Source of the DNA: an uncultured Clostridia bacterium
GTDB taxonomy: Bacteria > Bacillota > Clostridia > UBA1381
Reading direction: 5' to 3'
Length of the DNA: 56,374 bases
NCBI GenBank assembly: GCA_934476675.1
Contig: CAKSOE010000017.1
Location: 1 to 56,374 of the forward strand
Of the stretch, positions 16,149 to 24,715 are shown piece by piece. The notes under the pieces were generated by a model. That model ran no database searches. It worked only from the letters and a program-made list of their open reading frames with translations, and had not been told where the DNA came from. The translations under genes and the position numbers were made by a program. How positions within the stretch are numbered: the first letter of the stretch is position 1; the number at the start of each line of letters is the position of its first letter.

Positions 16149-16967
16149 TTAGTTATATTTTTCAGCCAGCTTATCGATTTCGCCGTTTGCTTTCATTTCC
16201 GAAAGAGTCTTGTTAATCTTATCAAGAAGCTCTGAGTTACCTTTCTTTACAGCGATTGCATATTCTTCTGTTTCAAAAGCTTCTGCATCTTCAACAACCT
16301 TTAAGCCGTTCTTTTCAGCAAGAGCCTTACCTGTTGCAGAGTCAATAACCACTGCGTCAAGCTTACCGTTCTTTACGTCCTGCACAAGATCAATACCACG
16401 GTTTGCACGTGTGATTTTGTCCTCCGGAACAGCCAAATCCTCTGTTACAACACTGTCGCCTGTGTAGCCGAGAACTACGCCGACTGTCTTGCCGTTTTTA
16501 AGATCCTCTGCCTTTGTAATGTCTGTGTTGTCCGCACCTGTAACGATTACCTGCGAAGCTACATAATACGTATCCGAGAAGTCAACGTTCTTCTTTCTTT
16601 CTTCTGTTGCAGTCATTCCTGCCGCTACAAAGTCAACCTTACCCGAGCTTAATGCGGCAATAAGTCCGTCAAACTGCATATTCTCAATTTTCAGCTCTTT
16701 GCCGTCCTTATCTGCAATGTTCTTTGCAATAGCTACGTCAATACCGTCAAATTCGCCTACAAGCCCTTCCGAACCAGATACTACAAATTCAAACGGCTGA
16801 AATTCAGCGTTTGTACCCATTACAAGCGTTTCTTTCTTATCTGATGCCGGAGCTTTTTCCGAATCTGTCTTTTTAGCTGTGTTTGTATTTCCGCAGCCTG
16901 CCAAAGCCGACGCACACATTACAGCAACAGCTGTTACTGATATAAACTTTAATAAACCTTTTTTCAT
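16149..16967 (-). CDS. Polar amino-acid ABC transporter, substrate-binding lipoprotein
   Basis: A 272-residue extracytoplasmic binding protein of the SBP_bac_3 family. The lipobox LAGC places the lipidated cysteine at C25. After a short linker, the binding domain begins at TLVMGTNAEFQPFEFV and contains GEFDGIDVAIAKNIA, FDGLIAALSSGKVDFVAAGM and GKTVGVVLGYTGDSVV, the usual signatures for polar amino-acid binding. It is the last gene of a permease-ATPase-SBP operon. The exact amino acid cannot be assigned. Confidence 0.93.
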   Translation of the reverse strand: MKKGLLKFISVTAVAVMCASALAGCGNTNTAKKTDSEKAPASDKKETLVMGTNAEFQPFEFVVSGSEGLVGEFDGIDVAIAKNIADKDGKELKIENMQFDGLIAALSSGKVDFVAAGMTATEERKKNVDFSDTYYVASQVIVTGADNTDITKAEDLKNGKTVGVVLGYTGDSVVTEDLAVPEDKITRANRGIDLVQDVKNGKLDAVVIDSATGKALAEKNGLKVVEDAEAFETEEYAIAVKKGNSELLDKINKTLSEMKANGEIDKLAEKYN

Positions 16968-17030
16968 TTTTTAGTCCTCCTGAATATTTATAATTTTTAT
17001 CTGAACAGATTTTTCAATCTGAACCGTACA

Positions 17031-17756
17031 TTATTTTAACACCTTGCTCAAAAATTCCTGTGTTCTCTTGTTCTGCGGATTGTCAAATATCTCTGACGGA
17101 GTACCCTCCTCCATAACATATCCCTCGTCCATAAACAGAACTCTCGATGCAACCTCGCGCGCAAACCCCATTTCGTGAGTTACTACTACCATTGTCATGC
17201 CGGCGTCTGCAAGGTCTTTCATTACCGCCAAAACCTCGCCCACCATTTCCGGATCAAGTGCGGAAGTCGGTTCGTCAAAGAGCATTATATCCGGCTCCAT
17301 TGCAAGTGCTCTCGCAATTGCAATTCTCTGCTGCTGTCCGCCGGAAAGCTGCGCGGGATATGATTCCGCTTTATCAGCCAACCCGACTTTTTCCAAAAGC
17401 TCACGCGCACGTTTTTCGGCTTCCTCCTGTTTCAATCCCTTAACCTTCATCGGAGCAAGCGTTATATTCTCCAAAATGCTCAGGTGCGGAAACAGATTAA
17501 ACTGCTGAAACACCATTCCCATTTTTTCACGAATATGATTAATATTTGTATTTTTATCGGTTATACTCTCGCCTTCGATAAGTATTTCGCCCTCTGTCGG
17601 TGTTTCCAGACGGTTAATGCATCTTAAAAAGGTTGATTTTCCTGAACCGGACGGCCCTATTACAGCTACCTTTTCGCCTTTTTTTATATGCTGGTCAATT
17701 CCCTTTAAAACCTCCAGATCGCCGAAGCTTTTCTTTAAACCGCTTATTTTAATCAT
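17031..17756 (-). CDS. Polar amino-acid ABC transporter, ATP-binding protein (GlnQ-like)
   Basis: A 241-residue ATPase that energises amino-acid uptake. Walker A is GPSGSGKST near residues 34-42, the Q-loop lies in VFQQFNLFPHL, the ABC signature is LSGGQQQRIAIARAL near 132-146, and Walker B is IMLFDEPTSALD near 155-166. The switch histidine lies in VVVTHEMGFA. Length is typical of GlnQ/HisP. It lies 11 nt after the permease gene and 63 nt before the binding-protein gene, on the same transcript. Confidence 0.95.
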   Translation of the reverse strand: MIKISGLKKSFGDLEVLKGIDQHIKKGEKVAVIGPSGSGKSTFLRCINRLETPTEGEILIEGESITDKNTNINHIREKMGMVFQQFNLFPHLSILENITLAPMKVKGLKQEEAEKRARELLEKVGLADKAESYPAQLSGGQQQRIAIARALAMEPDIMLFDEPTSALDPEMVGEVLAVMKDLADAGMTMVVVTHEMGFAREVASRVLFMDEGYVMEEGTPSEIFDNPQNKRTQEFLSKVLK

Positions 17757-17767
17757 TATGCGCCCTC

Positions 17768-18457
17768 CTATCTCTTGTCGGACTTTCTCATTGACGCTTC
17801 TACTTTGCCGAGAATCGTGCTGATGATCTTAATCACAACATAATATATCACAGCAATCGACAAAAGCGGCCACAAATAATCGTATGTAAGGCTCTGCACC
17901 TTTCTTGCCGCACCGACAAGATCGATATTTGAAATCATACCCATTACTGCAGTTTCCTTTATAAGCACCACAAACTCATTGCCCATAGCAGGAAGAATAT
18001 TCTTCACAGCCTGCGGCATTATGATATAACGCATCGTCTGGCTCTGCGACATTCCGAGCGAATATCCCGCCTCGGACTGCCCTGCATTTACCGACAGTAT
18101 GCCGCCTCTTACGATTTCCGCCATATACGCACCGCTGTTTACGCCGAACGCTATTACGCCGACAATCCATTTCGGTATCGTGATTGAACCGAAAATTATA
18201 AAGTAAATAATAAGCAGCTGAACCATTGTCGGGGTTCCTCTTATTATATCAATATATATGCCGGATAAAGCATTGAAAAGCTTATGCTTTGACAATCTTC
18301 CCAGCGCCATCACAACGCCTATAATCAATCCGAGAATAACGCTGAAAAACGATATAAGCAGCGTATATCCCAAGCCGCTTACAAACCAGTGCCATCTTCC
18401 TCCCTCTATAAAGGTGGAGCTTAATCCCTGTGCGGCGCTCATTAACCATCCGGGCAT
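17768..18457 (-). CDS. Polar amino-acid ABC transporter, permease
   Basis: A 229-residue inner-membrane permease of the HEQRO type. It has five predicted membrane helices and the cytoplasmic EAA-like loop EAGYSLGMSQSQTMRYIIMP, and the family segment YIDIIRGTPTMVQLLIIYF near residues 64-82. A GGAGG ribosome binding site precedes the ATG. It is the first gene of the operon. Only one permease is encoded, so it presumably forms a homodimer. Confidence 0.94.
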   Translation of the reverse strand: MPGWLMSAAQGLSSTFIEGGRWHWFVSGLGYTLLISFFSVILGLIIGVVMALGRLSKHKLFNALSGIYIDIIRGTPTMVQLLIIYFIIFGSITIPKWIVGVIAFGVNSGAYMAEIVRGGILSVNAGQSEAGYSLGMSQSQTMRYIIMPQAVKNILPAMGNEFVVLIKETAVMGMISNIDLVGAARKVQSLTYDYLWPLLSIAVIYYVVIKIISTILGKVEASMRKSDKR

Positions 18458-18492
18458 TTCAATTACCTCCGTTACTTTTATAAATATATATT

Positions 18493-18521
18493 ATAATATC
18501 AAAAAAAACGTTTACTTGCAA
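18493..18521 (-). promoter_or_regulatory. Promoter of the amino-acid ABC operon
   Basis: Minus-strand TTGCAA (18521-18516) and TATTAT (18498-18493), 17-nt spacer, about 35 nt before the permease start. Confidence 0.65.
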
Positions 18522-18606
18522 ACATTTATTATTTTTTTGTGTAAATTATATACATTAAAATAAAGCATGGTCTAATATTTATGCATTATTCCATATGTTT
18601 TGTGAA

Positions 18607-18656
18607 TTTTTCTCAAAAAAAGCGCTCAAATAATGAATATTTATTCATTATTTGAG
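18607..18656 (-). terminator. Terminator of the purine/nudix operon
   Basis: A perfect 15-bp inverted repeat (18625-18639 with 18642-18656) overlapping the nudix stop codon, followed on the minus strand by CGC and a run of seven T. Confidence 0.8.
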
Positions 18657-19186
18657 TTGTTTATCATTGCCGCTTTAAGAATTGCGATAACGGTTTTTGC
18701 ATCGTTGATTTTATTGTTTATAACCATATCGGTAAGCTCATCCATGCTGTATTTTTCAACGTTTAAAAACTCGCCGTCATCAAGATGCTGTCCGACAAAC
18801 TCCAGATCGCGCGCAAGATATAAATTTATTTTTTCCTCACAATAGCCGGGAGATACGAAAAACTCTCCCAAATGCTCAAAATGCTTTGCACGATAGCCTG
18901 TTTCCTCCGTAAGCTCACGTTTTCCGCATTCAAACGGATCCTCGCCCTTTTCCAGCTTTCCGGCAGGGATTTCAAGCATACTCCGGCGTGCCGCCAGACG
19001 ATACTGGCGAACCATGAACACATTATTGTCATCGTCAAACGCAATAACGCCCACTCCACCGTTATGAGCAACTATCTCTCTGTCCTCCACGCGTCCGTCG
19101 CATAATTTAACCTGTTCAACGCGCAGGCTGATTACCTTTCCGTCAAATATTTCTTTTTTGCTTAAAGTATCCTCCGTGTATTCCAC
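18641..19186 (-). CDS. nudF: NUDIX hydrolase, probable ADP-ribose pyrophosphatase
   Basis: A 181-residue Nudix enzyme likely to split ADP-ribose to AMP and ribose phosphate. The Nudix box GX5EX7REUXEEXGU is read as GKLEKGEDPFECGKRELTEE plus TGY near residues 84-106. The N terminus (SKKEIFDGKVISLRVEQV) and the AARRSMLEIPAG approach are typical of the NudF group. The GTG at 19186 is preferred because AAGGAG lies 9 nt upstream; the ATG at 19195 directly abuts that site. It closes the purine-operon strand, 23 nt after the dCMP deaminase gene. Confidence 0.88.
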   Translation of the reverse strand: MEYTEDTLSKKEIFDGKVISLRVEQVKLCDGRVEDREIVAHNGGVGVIAFDDDNNVFMVRQYRLAARRSMLEIPAGKLEKGEDPFECGKRELTEETGYRAKHFEHLGEFFVSPGYCEEKINLYLARDLEFVGQHLDDGEFLNVEKYSMDELTDMVINNKINDAKTVIAILKAAMINNSNNE

Positions 19187-19209
19187 GCCAATCATCTCCT
19201 TATATATTT

Positions 19210-19689
19210 TTACAGTTCCAGAACAAGTCTTCGGCCGCTCGGCTTATACATACGATACTTTATGCCAACCATATCAAACATTTTTTTCGATGCGGTAACG
19301 CTGTCGGAATCTGCATATTTATCGGACATATACACAATTTCCTTTATTCCGGTCTGAATGATTGCTTTTGCACATTCATTGCACGGAAACAGTGTTACGT
19401 ACACTTTTGCACCCGCAAGCGAACCTATATTACTGTTTAAAATCGCATTCATTTCCGCATGGCACACGTACATATATTTTGTATCGAGCGGTCTGCCCTG
19501 CCGCTCCCACGGCATATCGTCATCATTGCAGCCAAGCGGCATTCCGTTATATCCCAAAGACAAAATTTTATTATTCGGACTTACAATGCAGGCGCCTACC
19601 TGTGAATTGTTATCCTTGCTGCGTTCGGCGCTTAAAATTGCAATTCCCATAAAATATTCGTCCCACGTTATGTAGTCCTGTCTTTTCAT
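19210..19689 (-). CDS. dCMP deaminase (ComEB-like)
   Basis: A 159-residue zinc deaminase that converts dCMP to dUMP for dTTP synthesis. The zinc site is CHAEMNAI (residues about 79-86) and FPCNECAKAI (about 105-114). The N-terminal segment ITWDEYFMGIAILSAERSKD and the QVGACIV strand are typical. The start at 19689 is supported by GGAG 7 nt upstream; the longer ATG at 19719 has no site. It lies between purD and nudF, consistent with a nucleotide-metabolism operon. Confidence 0.92.
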   Translation of the reverse strand: MKRQDYITWDEYFMGIAILSAERSKDNNSQVGACIVSPNNKILSLGYNGMPLGCNDDDMPWERQGRPLDTKYMYVCHAEMNAILNSNIGSLAGAKVYVTLFPCNECAKAIIQTGIKEIVYMSDKYADSDSVTASKKMFDMVGIKYRMYKPSGRRLVLEL

Positions 19690-19724
19690 GTTAATCTCCA
19701 TTCTGCCATATGTTGGCAAACAGT

Positions 19725-20996
19725 TTAGTGATATTTCTTTATGCCTATATCGTTTCTGTGAAATTCGTCCTTAAACGAGATTTTCGATACGCCCTCATAT
19801 GCGTGCCTGATTGCGCTGTCAAGATTCTGACCGATTGCCGTAACACCAAGAACACGTCCGCCGTTTGTGACGATTTTTCCCTTATCCGCTTTTGTTCCGG
19901 CATGGAACACTACTATATCGCCCAAATCCTCTGCGTCCTTAATTCCGCTTATTTCATAGCCTTTTTTGTATGATACGGGATAGCCGCCCGATGCCATAAC
20001 AACGCATACTGCCGCATTATCCTCCCATTCGATGTCCAGTTCTGCAAGTCTTTCGTCAATAACCGCCTCCATAATCTCTACAAGGTCGGTTTTAAGTCTC
20101 GGAAGAACGACCTGTGTTTCCGGATCGCCGAACCGGCAATTGTATTCGATTACCTTGACGCCCGAACTGGTCATCATAAGTCCGAAATACAACACGCCCT
20201 TAAAGGTTCTGCCCTCTTTGTTCATTGCTTCTATTGTCGGCAGAAAAATATTTTTCATACATTCCTCCGCCTTTTCTTCGTCATAAAGCCGGCTCGGCGA
20301 AAATGTTCCCATCCCGCCCGTATTCAGACCTTCGTCATTATCATACGCACGCTTGTGATCCTGTGCGGAAACCATAGGCTTTACAGTTTTTCCGTCGGTA
20401 AAAGCAAGTACGGAAACCTCCGGCCCTGTGAGAAATTCTTCGATAACAACTCTGTTTCCGCTGTCACCGAACTTCTTATCCTCCATTATTTCCTTTATTC
20501 CGTCAACCGCTTCGGCCTCATTCTGCGCAATAATTACGCCCTTGCCGAGAGCCAGTCCCTCAGCCTTTATTACCGCCGGATAGCTGTTTTGCCGCTTTAT
20601 ATATTCAATCGCCTTATCGGATTCCGTAAATACCTCATAACCCGCTGTCGGAATATTGTACTTTTTCATTAAGTCCTTTGAAAACACCTTGCTGCCCTCG
20701 ATAACCGCTGCATTTGCACGCGGGCCAAAAGCGCGTATTCCCTCTTTCTCCAGTGCGTCAACCATTCCCATAACAAGAGGATCGTCGGGCGCAACCATAA
20801 CCAAACCGACATTTTTTTCTTTGGCAAAGTTTACTATACCCTCAATGTCAGTTGCGCTTATGTCAACACATTCGGCAATTTCCGCAATGCCGCCGTTGCC
20901 GGGCGCACAGTATATTTTTCCTGCCAGCGGTGACTGTGCAATCTTCCAGACGATTGTATGTTCTCTGCCGCCGCCGCCTACTACCAATATATCCAT
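19725..20996 (-). CDS. purD: Phosphoribosylamine-glycine ligase
   Basis: Second step of purine synthesis: joins glycine to phosphoribosylamine with ATP. The 423-residue protein begins MDILVVGGGGREHTIVWKI, the PurD N-terminal signature, and has the ATP-grasp region (VIKAEGLALGKGVIIAQN near 139-156) and the conserved YNCRFGDPETQVVLPRL near 286-302. Length is standard. A GGAG ribosome binding site precedes the ATG. It is downstream of purO, purH and an acyltransferase gene on the same strand. Confidence 0.97.
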   Translation of the reverse strand: MDILVVGGGGREHTIVWKIAQSPLAGKIYCAPGNGGIAEIAECVDISATDIEGIVNFAKEKNVGLVMVAPDDPLVMGMVDALEKEGIRAFGPRANAAVIEGSKVFSKDLMKKYNIPTAGYEVFTESDKAIEYIKRQNSYPAVIKAEGLALGKGVIIAQNEAEAVDGIKEIMEDKKFGDSGNRVVIEEFLTGPEVSVLAFTDGKTVKPMVSAQDHKRAYDNDEGLNTGGMGTFSPSRLYDEEKAEECMKNIFLPTIEAMNKEGRTFKGVLYFGLMMTSSGVKVIEYNCRFGDPETQVVLPRLKTDLVEIMEAVIDERLAELDIEWEDNAAVCVVMASGGYPVSYKKGYEISGIKDAEDLGDIVVFHAGTKADKGKIVTNGGRVLGVTAIGQNLDSAIRHAYEGVSKISFKDEFHRNDIGIKKYH

Positions 20997-21051
20997 ACCA
21001 AAAAATCTCCTTACTTAATCAATAATCAGCCGATTATCATATGTATCAATA

Positions 21052-21915
21052 TTAAATATGTATCTTTTTGCCATCAAACACAGTAACCCCATAGCCTGCT
21101 CCGGTTTTAATACCTTTTTCAAGCCATTTTGCCACATTTTTTTGAAGCGCTGTTTTCTTTGGCAGCACCGAGGTGTCGCCGTCATAATTTTTTGAAAATA
21201 CTCTCCATGCATCTTCAAATGTGTCGTTTTCACTTTTCATTATAATATCAAAACAGTCTCCGAATTTTTTTATATTTGAATTTTCCGGAAAAGCCTCTCT
21301 TAAATCCTTATCCAGCAGCCACGAATAACACACAATCGCCATATTTCCGCTTTCATGATAAAATTCATAAGCTTTTTTCATTGACTGTACCACCGAATCC
21401 ATATCCAGCTTTCCTGATGACGGAATGTGGACATTATAAACAGCATCGCCCTTTTTCAAATGTATACCTTTTCCGGTATATTCTTCACATTTGAATTTTG
21501 CCTTTTCAAACTGCAAGCGTCCGAGAGCAAAACGTTTCAAATGATAAAAATCAGGAAACCAAAATCCTACGAATGTTCCCCATATTCCATATACTCTGTG
21601 GCATTCTTCAAGCTTCCATTTTAAATCTTGTATTGAATCCCAGAATATCTTCTCGTCTATACCTGCCGCTTTATATCTGTCCAAAAGCGGGTTTGCCGCA
21701 TGAATAAAAAATATAAGCTGTTCCGTATATACGTTGACACCGGTATTCATAGCCTTTATTTTATCAAACGCATCGTTTACCGTACAGTTTTCATAACAAA
21801 AATCTTTTGCTGCCGCCGCAATAAGTTCCGAATTGTACTCATTTTCCGCTGCCAAAAGGTAATTGATCGCTTCCTGCGGAAAATCCAGTCTTTCCATAAT
21901 TTCTTTTAATTGCAT
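21052..21915 (-). CDS. GNAT-like acyltransferase domain protein (NAT_N/GNAT_C type)
   Basis: A 287-residue protein resembling the two-domain acyltransferase-domain proteins of Firmicutes, with an N-terminal helical NAT_N-like part and a C-terminal GNAT_C-like part. Suggestive segments are YGIWGTFVGFWFPDFYHLKRFALGRLQFE (split, residues about 108-136), HIPSSGKLDMDSVVQSM and CYSWLLDKDLREAFPENSNI. The substrate is unknown. The start at 21915 has GAAAGGA 12 nt upstream, as elsewhere in this window. It sits between purH and purD, which is unusual; it may be an insertion into a purine operon or a metabolite-modifying enzyme tied to it. Confidence 0.65.
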   Translation of the reverse strand: MQLKEIMERLDFPQEAINYLLAAENEYNSELIAAAAKDFCYENCTVNDAFDKIKAMNTGVNVYTEQLIFFIHAANPLLDRYKAAGIDEKIFWDSIQDLKWKLEECHRVYGIWGTFVGFWFPDFYHLKRFALGRLQFEKAKFKCEEYTGKGIHLKKGDAVYNVHIPSSGKLDMDSVVQSMKKAYEFYHESGNMAIVCYSWLLDKDLREAFPENSNIKKFGDCFDIIMKSENDTFEDAWRVFSKNYDGDTSVLPKKTALQKNVAKWLEKGIKTGAGYGVTVFDGKKIHI

Positions 21916-22018
21916 TTTTATAACCATTCCTTTCTGTGCTGTAAAGCACAAAGCTTAGCTTGAAAAAAGCAACTGTCACGCAGTGACTGATGAGGCGGTA
22001 TTTTACAATTATCTGTCA

Positions 22019-23191
22019 TCAATGATGGAACAGTCTTATTCCTGTAAATGCCATTGCCATATTGTATTTGTTGCAGGTCTCAATAACATTATCGTCACGA
22101 ACCGAACCGCCCGGCTGTGCGATATATTCAACACCGCTCTTATGCGCGCGCTCTATGTTGTCGCCAAATGGGAAGAACGCGTCTGAACCGAGCGAAACGC
22201 CTGTATTCTTCGCAATCCACTCTTTCTTTTCTTCCTTTGTAAACGCCTCCGGCTTTACCTTGAACAGCTTCTGCCATGTTCCGTCTGCAAGAACGTCCTC
22301 GTATTCGTCCGATATATAGACGTCTATTGTGTTATCTCTGTCGGCACGCCTTATGCCGTCAACAAATTGCAAACCCAGTACCTTCGGACTTTGGCGCAGC
22401 CACCAGATGTCGGCTTTGTTTCCGGCAAGACGAGTACAGTGTATTCTTGACTGCTGACCTGCCCCTATTCCGATAGCCTGTCCGTCCTTTACGTAGCAGA
22501 CGCTGTTTGACTGCGTATATTTCAGGGTTATAAGCGAAATCATCAAATCCCTTTTGGCATTCTCCGGCAGTTCTTTGTTATCCGTAACAACATTCGAAAG
22601 CAATTCCTCGTTTATATCAAGCTCATTTCTGCCCTGCTCAAAGGTCACACCGTAAACCTGCTTGCGCTCAACCGGAGCCGGCGTATATGACGGATTAATT
22701 TTCAATATGCAGTAATTACCCTTTTTCTTTGCCTTTAATATTTCAAGCGCCTCGTCCGAATACGACGGCGCTATAATTCCGTCCGACACTTCTTTTTTTA
22801 TAAGCAATGCAGTTGCCTTGTCACATTCGTCCGACAGTGCGATAAAATCACCGAACGAGGACATTCTGTCAGCGCCTCTTGCCCTTGCATAAGCGTTTGC
22901 AAGCGGTGTAAGCTCGGTACCGTCAACAAAATAGATTTTTTTTAACGTATCCGACAAAGGCAGTCCCACCGCTGCTCCCGCCGGTGAAACGTGTTTAAAC
23001 GACGTTGCCGCAGGGAGATTTGTTGCTTTTTTCAGCTCCTTAACAAGCTGATAGCCGTTTAATGCGTCCAGAAGATTTATATATCCCGGTCTGCCGCAAA
23101 GCACCTCAAACGGCAAATCGCCGTTCTCCATAAAAACCCTTGACGGCTTTTGGTTTGGGTTACATCCGTATTTCAGTTCCAGTTCTTTCAT
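22019..23191 (-). CDS. purH: AICAR transformylase (PurH without the cyclohydrolase domain)
   Basis: Formylates AICAR to FAICAR using 10-formyl-THF. The 390-residue protein aligns with the transformylase half of bifunctional PurH: the start LKYGCNPNQKPSRVF, the SFKHVSPAGAAVG motif with the catalytic Lys-His, GIGAGQQSRIHCTRLAGNK, and the C-terminal YIAQPGGSVRDDNVI and TGIRLFHH end. It lacks the N-terminal MGS-like IMP cyclohydrolase domain of ordinary bacterial PurH. That activity is supplied by purO just upstream. A GGAG ribosome binding site precedes the ATG, and 11 nt separate it from purO. Confidence 0.95.
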   Translation of the reverse strand: MKELELKYGCNPNQKPSRVFMENGDLPFEVLCGRPGYINLLDALNGYQLVKELKKATNLPAATSFKHVSPAGAAVGLPLSDTLKKIYFVDGTELTPLANAYARARGADRMSSFGDFIALSDECDKATALLIKKEVSDGIIAPSYSDEALEILKAKKKGNYCILKINPSYTPAPVERKQVYGVTFEQGRNELDINEELLSNVVTDNKELPENAKRDLMISLITLKYTQSNSVCYVKDGQAIGIGAGQQSRIHCTRLAGNKADIWWLRQSPKVLGLQFVDGIRRADRDNTIDVYISDEYEDVLADGTWQKLFKVKPEAFTKEEKKEWIAKNTGVSLGSDAFFPFGDNIERAHKSGVEYIAQPGGSVRDDNVIETCNKYNMAMAFTGIRLFHH

Positions 23192-23202
23192 TTGTAAGCT
23201 CC

Positions 23203-23916
23203 TTACTTATTTTTATTGACTATTCTCGTTTCTGTTTTGCCTGTTTCAAGATTAATATATCTCACAAACAGCGAAACCTTGTTATCCTCATTAAGCGAAT
23301 CCCAAAGTCCGTTTGTAAATTCGTCTATATCGTCGGGAATTTCCACCTTTACCGGCTCACCCTCAAACGACGGCAGCGGATTTCCGTCACCCATATAGGT
23401 GTGAATAAAGCGTCCCTCTCCGTTTCTCGGATTATGGTAAGTAAAGGTGTGTCTTATACACGACGAAGAATCCCCGTCATCGCTTTTTAAAATAGACATG
23501 GCATAATTAAAATTATCGTTATCCGTCTTTATAATACCTGAAATTCTCGGTGTGAAATTCGGAGCGTCGTCCTCAAACTCCCTTGTTCTTAAAGCCTGCT
23601 CGAAGGTCATCTGCTGATTCATCAGTTCATAAATCGTGTCGGTCTGATCGCCGTTTGTAACGATTGTTTTATTTCCCAAAACTCTTACAGGTGCATATAT
23701 TATCAGATGCGGATCCTCAAGCTTTGACGGGTCGAATGCTTGTGTGCGTATACCATCACCGTCCTCAACAAACACGCGGTTACGGCTGTTAACGCTTCTG
23801 CCCATAATAAAGTACGCCGCCGCGGCGTGCTTTCCGTCCGCGCTTTTTCCTATTATTATTCCGCGTCCCGGATAAACGTTTGACTTCAAATCATCGTAAA
23901 CACTGATTTTTTTCAT
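23203..23916 (-). CDS. purO: Archaeal-type IMP cyclohydrolase PurO
   Basis: Closes FAICAR to IMP, the last step of purine synthesis. The 237-residue protein resembles the PurO family first known from methanogens: YPGRGIIIGKSADGKHAAAA (residues about 13-32), FIMGRSVNSRNRVF, DPHLIIYAPVRVL and the TNGDQTDTIY segment. The start at 23916 is preferred because AGGAAGG lies upstream; an earlier ATG at 23946 has none. It forms a split pathway with the AICAR transformylase gene 11 nt downstream and leads the purO-purH-acyltransferase-purD-dCMP deaminase-nudF strand. Confidence 0.88.
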   Translation of the reverse strand: MKKISVYDDLKSNVYPGRGIIIGKSADGKHAAAAYFIMGRSVNSRNRVFVEDGDGIRTQAFDPSKLEDPHLIIYAPVRVLGNKTIVTNGDQTDTIYELMNQQMTFEQALRTREFEDDAPNFTPRISGIIKTDNDNFNYAMSILKSDDGDSSSCIRHTFTYHNPRNGEGRFIHTYMGDGNPLPSFEGEPVKVEIPDDIDEFTNGLWDSLNEDNKVSLFVRYINLETGKTETRIVNKNK

Positions 23917-23970
23917 TTGATAAACCTTCCTTTCTGCGCAAAACACGCAGTAAATTTGCCATATGCATTA

Positions 23971-24073
23971 ATTATATCATAACGTACATACAATTGCAAC
24001 GCTTTTTAGGGAAATTTCCGAAAGTTAAATTTCCATAAAAAGCGTTGTTTTTTTCTTTTGGATGTGGTATAAT
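23971..24073. promoter_or_regulatory. Divergent purO and queH promoters around a long inverted repeat
   Basis: The purO promoter reads TTGCAA (23999-23994), 17 nt, TATAAT on the minus strand. The queH promoter reads TTGTTT (24045-24050), 17 nt, TATAAT (24068-24073). Between and overlapping both -35 boxes lies a 20-bp imperfect inverted repeat (about 23997-24017 with 24027-24047) whose centre contains TTTCCGAAAGTT, loosely like a PurR box. As RNA it would be a strong hairpin followed by T on the plus strand, so it could also terminate antisense readthrough. Confidence 0.6.
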
Positions 24074-24091
24074 CTACAAAGGTGATTAATT

Positions 24092-24712
24092 ATGAAAACA
24101 AATTATCAGATTATTCTCGACAAGGAGCTTGAAAAAGTAACAGCGCTCAAAAAAAAGCCGTCTTTACTTTTACACGCCTGCTGTGCGCCTTGTTCAAGCT
24201 ATGTGCTTGAATATCTGAGCAAATATTTTGAGATAACAATTTTCTTCTACAACCCGAACATTTCTCCCGAAAGCGAGTTTCGTTTCCGTTTAAACGAGCT
24301 GAAAAATCTTGTGCATAAGCTTCCGCATGAGGGTGATGTAAGGATTATTGAAGGGAATTACGACAACAGACTTTTCTTTGATGCGGTAAAGGGCATGGAA
24401 TCGCTGCCGGAGGGCGACGAACGCTGCTTTATCTGCTATGAAATGAGACTGCGTGAAAGTGCGGCGGCGGCAAAGCTGGGCGGCTTTGACTATTTCACCA
24501 CCACACTGTCCATAAGTCCCCACAAAAATGCCGCAAAACTGAACGAAATCGGCAGCAGGCTATCAGAGGAATACGGCATTAAATATCTGTTCTCCGATTT
24601 TAAGAAAAGAAACGGCTACAAGCGTTCATGCGAATTATCTCAAATCTACGGTCTGTACAGGCAAAATTACTGCGGCTGTATTTTTTCAAAAGCATCGGAA
24701 AACTTCACTTAA
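24092..24712 (+). CDS. queH: Epoxyqueuosine reductase QueH
   Basis: Reduces epoxyqueuosine in tRNA to queuosine; the non-orthologous replacement of QueG. The 206-residue protein has the DUF208/QueH cysteines: HACCAPCS (residues about 28-35), the FYNPNISPESEF segment, RCFICYEMRLRE near 111-122, the TTTLSISPHKN segment, and the terminal YCGC near 196-199. These hold the [4Fe-4S] cluster and a mononuclear iron. It ends 3 nt from the end of the convergent manA gene, with no terminator between them. Confidence 0.93.
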   Translation: MKTNYQIILDKELEKVTALKKKPSLLLHACCAPCSSYVLEYLSKYFEITIFFYNPNISPESEFRFRLNELKNLVHKLPHEGDVRIIEGNYDNRLFFDAVKGMESLPEGDERCFICYEMRLRESAAAAKLGGFDYFTTTLSISPHKNAAKLNEIGSRLSEEYGIKYLFSDFKKRNGYKRSCELSQIYGLYRQNYCGCIFSKASENFT

Positions 24713-24715
24713 TAT

